Origin: Porphyromonadaceae bacterium
GTDB taxonomy: Bacteria; Bacteroidota; Bacteroidia; Bacteroidales; Dysgonomonadaceae
DNA: 12,105 nucleotides
Assembly (NCBI GenBank): GCA_022840285.1
Contig: JALHIE010000064.1
Coordinates: 1 to 12,105 of the forward strand
Direction: 5' to 3'
In this document: one piece after another, positions 1 to 6,127 of the stretch
How the letters are laid out: each line of letters begins with the position of its first letter
Numbering within the stretch: position 1 is the first letter of the stretch
The notes under the pieces: generated by a model
What the model saw: the letters and a program-made list of their open reading frames with translations, nothing else
Database searches by the model: none
Told to the model about the DNA's origin: nothing
Program-made: the position numbers and the translations under genes

Positions 1-1653
1 CTAGAGGGATGAAACCCGATTTTCAAAATCGTCCCGCGCGCCCAGTGCCGCGTTCTTGATCTTTGCCCTGTAATTGTAAATGGTGTTGACAGAATACCTG
101 AGCAGCGAGGCGATTCTCCCCGAATCTTTAATACCCAGTCTGATTAGGGCAAAAATCCGTAGTTCGGTATTCAGAAGTTCTCCTTTTTTCAGGACGATCT
201 GTTCTTCAGGAACAAGCAGGGCGTTGAAATCCTGCACAAAAGACGGGTAAAGCTCCAGGAATGCCGTGTCAAAGGTCCTGTAAAAATTTGCCACCTCCTC
301 TTCTGCCCATTCGGTATTGTTCAATTCCTCGTTCAGTTCCTGGGTCTTTCCGTAGCGTATGGATCGTTTTACATAGGCCCGGAAATCCTTCATCTTATCC
401 AGGTTATCGGAAAGAATAGCCAGGAACAGCCCAATGTATCCCTCTTTAACACGATTTGATTCGGCTATCTGGTGGTTGAGTTCCTGCAATTGACTGTTAA
501 CGCGGTTCAATTCCTTGTTTTGGGCGACGATTCTTTTGTTGATATCCCTCAGGGAACTGTGTGCACGTATGGTCCGCCGTGCTTGTTTGACCAGGTATGC
601 CGAGGCAAAAACCAGCACCAGGACCAGGGCACTGATGGAAATGAGAAATACCCAGACCCGCCTGTTTTGTGTTACCTGTTTTGCCTGGTAGGCCTTTTCA
701 ATCTGGGGAAGCACACCAGCCACCTGCCACGGCCGGAGCTTTGCATTGTAGAAGAGGGCATCGGCAAGGGAAATGTCTATGTACCGGAAGGCCCGGTCAA
801 TATTGCCGCCGGTTTCAAAGAGAACGGTTGCCAGCCGTGTAAGGGAAGCATGGTCCCTGACTGCAGACTGGATATCGGCCATGGCCGAACGGGCCAGCCA
901 TTCCATCTGGAGTTCTTCTTGCCCAAGGTTCTGGAACACGGTGGAGCGGTGGTATGCGTATATGGCATAAGAATGGCTGGATTCCTTATGTCTGGACACC
1001 AGGACGGCAGAAAGACTGTCTGCCCTGGACAGGTTCCCTGTCTCATAGGCATCCTGGAACAGGTAATACAGGTGTTCATCGGATTGCGGGTTGGTCTGTT
1101 CCATGATCTTTGAGCGATAATAAGCCCGCCTGCCGGTATAAATTCGCTTGGTGGCAGGATCTGTGGAATATTCTGCCAGTTCTGCCGCCAGCCTTTGCAA
1201 GGCAACATAATACCCGGGCAAGAGGGCAGGATCCAGGTCAAGGGAGTCTATCTCGTTATAAAGGATATCGCTCGATTCGAGAAAATTTCCGGAAGTGGCA
1301 AATATCAGACCCCGGCGGATCCGTATCTGGTCTTGATAAGTCTTGTTGTTGAGCATCGAGGCCAGTTGAGCACAAGCCTCTATATAATGCATGGTGGAAT
1401 CATAGTTATAGGCTTTGTATTCGTCTATCAATTGCTGATAAAAGCCAAAACTTTGTTCCGGCGACAGGTTCTGCTGCTGGATAACACTCTTTAGTGCATT
1501 GATCCGTTGCAGGCGGTTCTGCTCATAAGTGGCGCTGAGTTCAAGCTGCTTGTCCAGGTTGTCCAGCAAACGGGTCAATTGCTGCCTGTTCTCCCCCCGC
1601 AGCATAAGCAGGGAAACAATCAGGAAAATGGCAGTGAACCCATTTCGTTTCAT
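1..1653 (-). CDS. DUF6377-type membrane-anchored TPR/HTH regulator
   Basis: This is a complete 550-residue protein whose stop codon is the first three bases of the window. Residues 1-20 form a hydrophobic signal or anchor segment. Residues about 25-330 are helical and TPR-like. A single strong membrane segment lies at about 333-355 (VWVFLISISALVLVLVFA), followed by a coiled coil at about 356-400. The C-terminal part (about 455-540) carries GELLNTELRIFALIRLG followed by SGRIASLLRYSVNTIYNYR, a LuxR-like helix-turn-helix. This layout, with an extracytoplasmic sensor, one membrane pass and a cytoplasmic DNA-binding tail, is that of the DUF6377 proteins known to me from Bacteroidota. The inferred role is a one-component signal-responsive transcription regulator. 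It starts 12 bases after the outer-membrane protein gene, so it is probably the last gene of that operon and may control it. Targets and signal are unknown. The start at 1653 is the only one that keeps the hydrophobic N-terminus intact. Confidence 0.82.
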   Translation of the reverse strand: MKRNGFTAIFLIVSLLMLRGENRQQLTRLLDNLDKQLELSATYEQNRLQRINALKSVIQQQNLSPEQSFGFYQQLIDEYKAYNYDSTMHYIEACAQLASMLNNKTYQDQIRIRRGLIFATSGNFLESSDILYNEIDSLDLDPALLPGYYVALQRLAAELAEYSTDPATKRIYTGRRAYYRSKIMEQTNPQSDEHLYYLFQDAYETGNLSRADSLSAVLVSRHKESSHSYAIYAYHRSTVFQNLGQEELQMEWLARSAMADIQSAVRDHASLTRLATVLFETGGNIDRAFRYIDISLADALFYNAKLRPWQVAGVLPQIEKAYQAKQVTQNRRVWVFLISISALVLVLVFASAYLVKQARRTIRAHSSLRDINKRIVAQNKELNRVNSQLQELNHQIAESNRVKEGYIGLFLAILSDNLDKMKDFRAYVKRSIRYGKTQELNEELNNTEWAEEEVANFYRTFDTAFLELYPSFVQDFNALLVPEEQIVLKKGELLNTELRIFALIRLGIKDSGRIASLLRYSVNTIYNYRAKIKNAALGARDDFENRVSSL

Positions 1654-1665
1654 AACGCCAACTTT

Positions 1666-3030
1666 TTAGAACATATAACCCAGCATGATGTAAAGTCCTG
1701 TGTTTCCATCCTGGCGGTTGAAAGCCTTGGCAAAGTCCACCGATAAGATGAAATTCTCGTTCATGGCAATTTTCAGTCCGGCCCCCGCACTCATGTGAAA
1801 TCCGTCTTTAGCCGAGAAGAAATCATCGTATTCCACACCCCAGGCGGCCGTCAGGGCACGCAGTTCGGGCTCGGAACGGTTCCATTCCACCAGATCTGTG
1901 ATGTACCCGATATCAAACAGGGGGTTGATACCTATGTAAAAGGCCTGGCGTGCGATCCGGAATGAAACCAGCTTGACCCGGAACTCCACGTTGGCATAGG
2001 CATACCCATCGCCCGTCACCCGGTTGCGTACGATCCCGCGCAGGCTGTTGGCTCCGCCGAGCATCTCATAATTGGCGCGTTTGGTGAACAGGGTAGCCAT
2101 GTAATTTTTCATGTAAAACGGGGTGTTTCCCCAAAGCGATCCCTGGTAGCCCAGGCGGTAGGCAAAGATGATCCTGTCTCCCCACACGGGCACATAGTGA
2201 CGGAACGAGGCATTCAGGGTCAGGTGGTTGTATTCTTTTTGATCTCCGAAGGCACTAAAATAGGTGAGAAAAGCATCGGCCCAGATGCCCCGGCCGGGAT
2301 TGTTGGGGCGGTTGCGGGTATCAAAGGTAAGGCCGGCCCGTACAAAAGGATGGGTTCCGCCGTGCAGTTCATTGGCTTTGATCAGGCCCCATTGGTCATA
2401 GTAATTGTATAGGGTGGGCTGAACATCTGTCGCAGGCAGCTTTTTATTCTCGTCTTTGTTCCGGTTTATAAAATCTATGTTTACCTCGTCGGCCCTGTAG
2501 TTGAATACACCCAGCCCGGCATTCCATGAAAGATTGCCGGCAATGGTTCCCTGGAAATCGGCCGTGGCTCTGAAAAAGTCTTTTTTCATCTTATAAAAGG
2601 CACGGGAGAGATAACCGGTCTCACCGGTTTTTTCCCACGCGGGATTGTAAACAGAGCGATACCCGTTGAAACCCAGAAAATCGGCCATCGCCTCGGGAAC
2701 ATAACTCAAATCAAGAGTCACGCGTATCCCTGGGATCAGGTATTTGGAATCGTAAAAGAAGCGGAACAATCCGGATCGCTTGGTGGTGTAATTGACTTCT
2801 ACGTACATCAGATGTTTGTACTGGGGGAACATGGAACCATCCCCGTAATAATACACTTCTGCCAAGGCTCCGTACTGGAAGCCCAGGTCCGAGTTGTACC
2901 CGATGCTGGGAAGTGCCCCGAAAGTCCAGCCTTTCTTAATGACGTCAGTACTGTCTTTGTCGGCCGCGGCAGTCTGTAAGGCAACAGAGCAAAACAGCAG
3001 CGCTATAAAAAGTCGATACGTTTTTTTCAT
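1666..3030 (-). CDS. Omp85/surface-antigen (D15)-like outer-membrane beta-barrel protein, POTRA-less
   Basis: I chose the start at 3030 because it gives a clean signal peptide (MKKTYRLFIALLFCSVALQTAAA, cleavage near residue 23); an upstream in-frame start would overlap the preceding gene and bury it. The mature protein of about 430 residues is rich in alternating aromatic and polar strands. It has the Omp85 barrel signature D-T-R-N-R-P-N-N-P-G-R-G at about 237-248, followed by an LRGI motif at 330-333 that matches the loop-6 (V/L)RG(F/Y/I) motif. It ends in phenylalanine (LGYMF), the usual outer-membrane insertion signal. At 454 residues it is about the size of a bare 16-strand barrel plus a small N-terminal region. 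There is no room for POTRA repeats, so it is not BamA itself. The N-terminal GWTFGALPSIGYNSDLGFQYG segment recalls small Bacteroidota Omp85 relatives (possibly DUF5982). The role is unknown. It sits 16 bases after the DUF819 gene and 12 bases before the regulator. Confidence 0.78.
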   Translation of the reverse strand: MKKTYRLFIALLFCSVALQTAAADKDSTDVIKKGWTFGALPSIGYNSDLGFQYGALAEVYYYGDGSMFPQYKHLMYVEVNYTTKRSGLFRFFYDSKYLIPGIRVTLDLSYVPEAMADFLGFNGYRSVYNPAWEKTGETGYLSRAFYKMKKDFFRATADFQGTIAGNLSWNAGLGVFNYRADEVNIDFINRNKDENKKLPATDVQPTLYNYYDQWGLIKANELHGGTHPFVRAGLTFDTRNRPNNPGRGIWADAFLTYFSAFGDQKEYNHLTLNASFRHYVPVWGDRIIFAYRLGYQGSLWGNTPFYMKNYMATLFTKRANYEMLGGANSLRGIVRNRVTGDGYAYANVEFRVKLVSFRIARQAFYIGINPLFDIGYITDLVEWNRSEPELRALTAAWGVEYDDFFSAKDGFHMSAGAGLKIAMNENFILSVDFAKAFNRQDGNTGLYIMLGYMF

Positions 3031-3046
3031 AGGTGAGGTTGTTAAT

Positions 3047-4240
3047 TTATCCAATCCATTTAAAGAGCTCTGCCATGATGGTTCCAAGGTAGGTGCCGCA
3101 GGCATAACCTATAAGTCCTATTATAATGCCGTTGACCATCACCCTGCGGTTTTTCATGGCAGAAGCCACAGGGGGCACAAAGGGAGGTGAGAACAGGAGC
3201 GCTATGTGGGATACGGTGAACAGGTCTCCTTCTACCCGGAAGACCCGTGCCAGAATTAAATGCAATAACACTGAAACGACCAGGATAAAGGCCACAAGGG
3301 CAAGTGTATTCATGCTTTCCCTCAGGAAGAGTGTCCGGACATCAAAAAGGGAGGCAATCACAATACTGAAAACCAGGATGAAGTACATCCCCAACTCAAA
3401 GGTTTTGGAAATTTCCCGGATCTTTTTCCAGAAAGACGCAGCAATGGCCAGGGTGGTGATGGTCAGGATTATGATCAGCTCGTTCAGGCTTGAAACTGCC
3501 AGCATTGAAATCCCGGCTCCTATACCCAGGCAGGCAACAGATAGCAGCAGGGCAATCAGAAGCTTTCCGGCAACATTTTTTTTGAGCATCCCCGAATAAT
3601 CTTCGAAATTATCTTTGACCATCAATGAAGGGGCATCCTCCGGAAGCCCGGCAGCTACCTGCCTGGACTTCCCGTACGGTAAAATCTTGCGGAAAATTTT
3701 GTAACCGCCGGAAATAATAAACATCAGCAGAAAGAAGGAAAGCGCTGTGTCAAAAGTCTGGACCAGAATATATGTGTTGTTGCTCACGTTCAGAATCTGC
3801 TTAAGCGAAGCAAAGTTCATGGCGCCTCCGGTATACATGCCCACCAGCATGGCAGAAATATTGCCCAGATCCGGGATATCGGTGTTCCTGAACACAAAGT
3901 AGGCAATCGTTATTGTGGTCAGGATGGCTATGATCCCCGCAAGGAGCGTGGTTAAGGTTTTATTGAGCGTTTTGAACCATAGCGTGAAATGGGATGAAAA
4001 CAACATCAGGGGAATGGCAATGGGTACCGTCAGGTTCATGAACCAATTCTGCATGTTGCCCAGCTGCTGCAGTTCTTCTGCAGAACCTCCCCTCATCATG
4101 CCAGAAAGAGACATGATGATACCTACCCCGTAAGCCATCAGGACCGTTCCGATTTTTGAAAAGAAACGAAAATTCTGGAACAGGTATATGATCAAAAGGG
4201 GAGCGGCAAGATAGATGAATGCTACAAGATAGTTTCTCAT
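3047..4240 (-). CDS. DUF819-family polytopic inner-membrane protein
   Basis: This 397-residue protein is very hydrophobic, with about ten predicted membrane segments (for example 3-22, 32-48, 68-84, 96-116, 126-146, 158-178, 226-248, 254-270, 283-299, 312-331, 368-392). The segment MLVGMYTGGAMNF (131-143) followed by a second small-residue helix is characteristic of the DUF819 (YjcL-like) family. SPPFVPPVASAMKNR at 351-365 is a conserved-looking re-entrant or helix-break motif. Known DUF819 proteins are putative transporters without an established substrate. I chose the start at 4240 over an in-frame GTG further upstream because that extension lies inside a terminator hairpin. The gene follows the lyase gene but is separated from it by an intrinsic terminator. 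It probably begins a three-gene operon with the outer-membrane barrel and the DUF6377 regulator. A role in moving a lyase substrate or product is possible but unproven. Confidence 0.78.
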   Translation of the reverse strand: MRNYLVAFIYLAAPLLIIYLFQNFRFFSKIGTVLMAYGVGIIMSLSGMMRGGSAEELQQLGNMQNWFMNLTVPIAIPLMLFSSHFTLWFKTLNKTLTTLLAGIIAILTTITIAYFVFRNTDIPDLGNISAMLVGMYTGGAMNFASLKQILNVSNNTYILVQTFDTALSFFLLMFIISGGYKIFRKILPYGKSRQVAAGLPEDAPSLMVKDNFEDYSGMLKKNVAGKLLIALLLSVACLGIGAGISMLAVSSLNELIIILTITTLAIAASFWKKIREISKTFELGMYFILVFSIVIASLFDVRTLFLRESMNTLALVAFILVVSVLLHLILARVFRVEGDLFTVSHIALLFSPPFVPPVASAMKNRRVMVNGIIIGLIGYACGTYLGTIMAELFKWIG

Positions 4241-4244
4241 AGCA

Positions 4245-4252
4245 CAAAAATA
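4245..4252 (-). promoter_or_regulatory. Possible -7 element for the DUF819 operon inside the terminator tail
   Basis: On the minus strand the bases TATTTTTG match the Bacteroidota -7 consensus TAnnTTTG and end four bases before the ATG of the DUF819 gene. If used, transcription would begin at or within the start codon, giving a leaderless message. No convincing -33 TTG element lies at the expected distance, and the match arises partly from the terminator's T-run, so it may be chance. Read-through from the lyase transcript is the alternative. Confidence 0.25.
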
Positions 4253-4262
4253 AAAAAAAACG

Positions 4263-4293
4263 GCACTTTCCTCCACGGCGTGGAAGAAAGTGC
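4263..4293 (-). terminator. Intrinsic terminator after the lyase gene
   Basis: Read on the minus strand, a near-perfect hairpin (14-bp arms with one G-U pair, loop GCC) runs from 4293 to 4263. It is followed after two bases by nine consecutive T residues (4260-4252), one A, and five more T. It starts 12 bases past the lyase stop codon. This is a textbook rho-independent terminator and should separate most lyase transcription from the DUF819 gene. Confidence 0.9.
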
Positions 4294-4305
4294 GGCAGGA
4301 AGCAC

Positions 4306-5754
4306 TTAAAGACTGTCCCCGAAGTCTTTCCGGAACTTGTCCACAAGACGGGCCGGCCAGTCTTCAACAGGTTCCAGCGAACCCATAAAGAAACGGAGTA
4401 CGGGAGGTTCATACGTAAAGCGCAGACCTCCTATCAGTTTTCGGTTGTCGAACAGCCATTGCAGCCGGTCCATGGCATATTTGACCTGCGAAAGGGTAAA
4501 GACACGGCGTGGCAGGGCCAGGCGAAGCAATTCCACATCTGCAGGCACTTCATTGCCTTGTTCGTCCCGGGCACTGGATACCGATCCGCGTTCCATGCCC
4601 CTGACTCCCGAACAGAGGTAAAACGCAGCTGTAAGTGCACCTGCCGGATATTGGGACTGCGGAATATGGCTGCAGAACTTGATAGCATCCACGTGGGCCC
4701 CCAGCACTCCGGGAGGGGTTACCATAGGAATTCCCCGGTCCATGCACCCGGTCACCATGAATTTGATAAATTCGGGACTTTGACAAATAATGGTTTCATC
4801 CAGTGTTTCGTACAATCCGACCGCCATGGCCTCGATCTCGCGGATAGACATGCCTCCGTAAGTCAGGAACCCTTCATACAAAGGGATCAGAGCTTCCATT
4901 TTTTGGTAAAGGGCTTTTCGGTTGGTACAAATTCCGCCGCCACGGGACGATGAAAGCTTGCGGGCAGAAAAATAGACCAGATCTGCCAGGGAGGTCATCA
5001 TTTTGATGATCTCTTCCATTGGATTTTCCTTCCATTCCTCTTCCCGCATTTTGACCAGGTAGGCATTTTCACCTATCAGGCTGGCATCCAAAACCAGCAT
5101 GATCCCGTATTTATCGGCTACCTTTCTTACATCCATCATATTCCGGATAGAGAAAGGCTGCCCTCCTATCAGGTTGGTGGAAGCCTCCATCCGGATAAAA
5201 GGGATGTTTTCCACCCCGTGCTTTCTAATGCATTGTTCCAGCTTTTCAATGTCCATATTACCCTTGAAAGGGTTGTCAGATTGTAGCTCCAGGGCATCGT
5301 CGCAGAGCAGCTCTTCAATTTTACCGCCGGTGGCCGTAATATGTGCCAGTGCCGTTGTAAAATGGTAGTTCATGGGAATAACATTACCCGGTTTAATAAA
5401 GGTCTGACAGATAACATTCTCGGCGCCCCGGCCCTGGTGGGTGGGGAGCACATATTTTTTCCCCAGGACGTCCAGTATGGCTTTTCTCAGTTTTTCAAAG
5501 CTTTGCGATCCCGCATAGGCATCATCTGCCTGCATCATGGCGGCCAGCTGATTGTCACTCATGGCATTTGTGCCACTGTCTGTGAGCATGTCCAGGAACA
5601 CATCCCGGGTGGATAGTTTAAAGGTGTTGAAGCCGGCTTCCTTTATGGCCAGCAAGCGTCTGTCTATCGGGACCAGGTTCATTTTTTGTACGATCCGGAC
5701 TTTATGGAACTCCAGGGGAAGGGATTCTGATTTATAGAATTTTATTGGATTCAT
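4306..5754 (-). CDS. PLP-dependent beta-eliminating lyase (tryptophanase/tyrosine phenol-lyase family, divergent)
   Basis: This 482-residue protein aligns from memory along its length with tyrosine phenol-lyase (TPL) and tryptophanase, cytosolic enzymes that split tyrosine or tryptophan to phenol or indole, pyruvate and ammonia. Conserved features are LTDSGTNAMSD (57-67), AYAGS with the catalytic-tyrosine equivalent Y80, THQGRGAEN with the PLP-phosphate loop Q107-G108-R109, N194 in TNLIGGQP, D223 for the pyridine nitrogen, K266 as the PLP-binding lysine, R411 for the substrate carboxylate and F455. F132-T133 and R389 in GMERG match the phenol-contacting residues of TPL rather than tryptophanase. 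However, TPL R217, K256, D258 and H343 are replaced by L226, R265, L267 and L351. Automated annotation would probably say tryptophanase; I leave the substrate open. The start at 5754 matches the family N-terminus. An in-frame opening to 5934 runs through the leader's U-tract and is rejected. A terminator follows the gene. Confidence 0.88.
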   Translation of the reverse strand: MNPIKFYKSESLPLEFHKVRIVQKMNLVPIDRRLLAIKEAGFNTFKLSTRDVFLDMLTDSGTNAMSDNQLAAMMQADDAYAGSQSFEKLRKAILDVLGKKYVLPTHQGRGAENVICQTFIKPGNVIPMNYHFTTALAHITATGGKIEELLCDDALELQSDNPFKGNMDIEKLEQCIRKHGVENIPFIRMEASTNLIGGQPFSIRNMMDVRKVADKYGIMLVLDASLIGENAYLVKMREEEWKENPMEEIIKMMTSLADLVYFSARKLSSSRGGGICTNRKALYQKMEALIPLYEGFLTYGGMSIREIEAMAVGLYETLDETIICQSPEFIKFMVTGCMDRGIPMVTPPGVLGAHVDAIKFCSHIPQSQYPAGALTAAFYLCSGVRGMERGSVSSARDEQGNEVPADVELLRLALPRRVFTLSQVKYAMDRLQWLFDNRKLIGGLRFTYEPPVLRFFMGSLEPVEDWPARLVDKFRKDFGDSL

Positions 5755-5779
5755 AGTGGTTCTGAAAATTAGAGTTATT

Positions 5780-5822
5780 AAAAAAAAACAAAAAAAAATA
5801 CACTTCAGATGTAACCAAAGTG
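5780..5822 (-). terminator. Candidate attenuator (intrinsic terminator) in the lyase leader
   Basis: On the minus strand an 8-bp hairpin (arms CACTTTGG and CTGAAGTG, loop TTACAT, two G-U pairs) occupies 5822-5801. It is followed by TA, nine T, one G and nine more T (5798-5780). The lyase ATG is only 25 bases further on. A hairpin with such a U-tract between promoter and start codon suggests premature termination that must be overcome for lyase expression. The stem is modest, which would suit a regulated rather than constitutive terminator. Confidence 0.55.
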
Positions 5823-5838
5823 CTGCCTGGCACGTCTT

Positions 5839-5861
5839 ATGTGTACACATTATCCCGGGAT
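5839..5861. repeat. Two adjacent perfect palindromes in the lyase leader
   Basis: ATGTGTACACAT (5839-5850) is a perfect 12-nt palindrome. ATCCCGGGAT (5852-5861) is a perfect 10-nt palindrome one base away that runs into the large hairpin. They could be binding sites for a dimeric regulator or small helices in the leader RNA. Nothing in the sequence decides between these. Confidence 0.5.
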
Positions 5862-5905
5862 GCTCCTGAGCGGGAAAAAGCACCTGTGTATCCCCGTCAG
5901 GAGCA
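5861..5905 (-). promoter_or_regulatory. Large leader hairpin upstream of the candidate attenuator
   Basis: TGCTCCTGA at 5861-5869 is perfectly complementary to TCAGGAGCA at 5897-5905. After a single bulged G (5870), CGGG (5871-5874) pairs with CCCG (5893-5896). This gives 13 bp around an 18-nt loop. On the lyase transcript it would form before the attenuator hairpin. It could be an aptamer or protein-binding stem; I do not recognise it as a known riboswitch class. It could also act as DNA, for example as an operator. Confidence 0.5.
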
Positions 5906-5992
5906 GCGATACGAATAATAATAACAGGGAGCATAGCACAAACACTTGAAAGGATAAGAAAGAGGGCTATGCATTATTTTCAGATTTGAATC

Positions 5993-6021
5993 CAAAGATA
6001 TAAAATTATTACAAATGCAAA
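5993..6021 (-). promoter_or_regulatory. Candidate promoter of the lyase gene
   Basis: On the minus strand TATCTTTG (6000-5993) fits the Bacteroidota -7 consensus TAnnTTTG. A TTTG (6021-6018) lies 17 bases upstream as a -33 element, slightly short of the usual spacing. Transcription would begin near 5986 and produce a leader of about 230 nt before the lyase start. Confidence 0.5.
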
Positions 6022-6030
6022 AAAATCAAA

Positions 6031-6065
6031 AAATTTAGTACCTTGTCTTGCAAGGTATCAAAATT
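6031..6065. promoter_or_regulatory. Dyad operator candidate over the -33 region of the efflux operon
   Basis: TACCTTG (6039-6045) and CAAGGTA (6051-6057) form a perfect inverted repeat with a 5-base spacer. The dyad extends outward with about 12 of 15 matches per arm. The TTG proposed as the -33 element of the rightward promoter (6048-6050) lies in its centre, so a bound protein would block RNA polymerase. The site also lies about ten bases upstream of the leftward -33 element, so one regulator could affect both operons. Confidence 0.55.
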
Positions 6066-6079
6066 AATATATATATTTG
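6048..6079 (+). promoter_or_regulatory. Candidate promoter of the efflux operon
   Basis: TATATTTG at 6072-6079 matches the Bacteroidota -7 consensus TAnnTTTG. TTG at 6048-6050 lies 21 bases upstream, within the accepted -33 spacing. The start site would fall near 6085, leaving a leader of about 40 nt before the ATPase gene. Confidence 0.6.
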
Positions 6080-6102
6080 CCCCGCAGAATTCTAATAATA
6101 TT

Positions 6103-6118
6103 AAGGTACTAAAATTAA
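6103..6118 (+). repeat. Third copy of the AAGGTAnnAAAATTAA element
   Basis: The bases at 6103-6118 match 6052-6067 at 14 of 16 positions in direct orientation. The first 14 of them match the reverse complement of 6031-6044 at 13 of 14 positions. The copy lies in the short leader of the ATPase gene, about ten bases before its ATG, and may be a downstream half-operator. Confidence 0.5.
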
Positions 6119-6127
6119 ACATAGACA

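Noticed and set aside
472..1113. A 213-codon plus-strand frame opposite the DUF6377 gene.
   Set aside because: It is antisense to a well-supported gene, rich in Cys, Gly and Pro without domain signals, and has no neighbour or promoter on that strand.
1666..3030. Assignment of the barrel protein as BamA or TamA.
   Set aside because: There is no space for POTRA domains in 454 residues, and the operon has no outer-membrane assembly partners.
3031..3105. An upstream start for the outer-membrane barrel at 3105.
   Set aside because: It would overlap the end of the DUF819 gene and place 25 residues before an obvious signal peptide starting at 3030.
4241..4276. A GTG start at 4276 for the DUF819 gene.
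   Set aside because: The added residues are translated from the terminator hairpin and U-tract; the ATG at 4240 begins directly before the first membrane helix.
5755..5934. A 60-residue N-terminal extension of the lyase, open in frame from an ATG at 5934.
   Set aside because: It runs through the hairpins and U-tract of the leader, encodes a low-complexity stretch (CIFFCFFLITLIF) and has no counterpart in the enzyme family; the start at 5754 fits the family N-terminus.
5755..5992. A TnaC-like leader peptide controlling the lyase gene.
   Set aside because: No short open frame with the critical tryptophan context and its own stop codon precedes the gene; the only long frame is continuous with the lyase itself.
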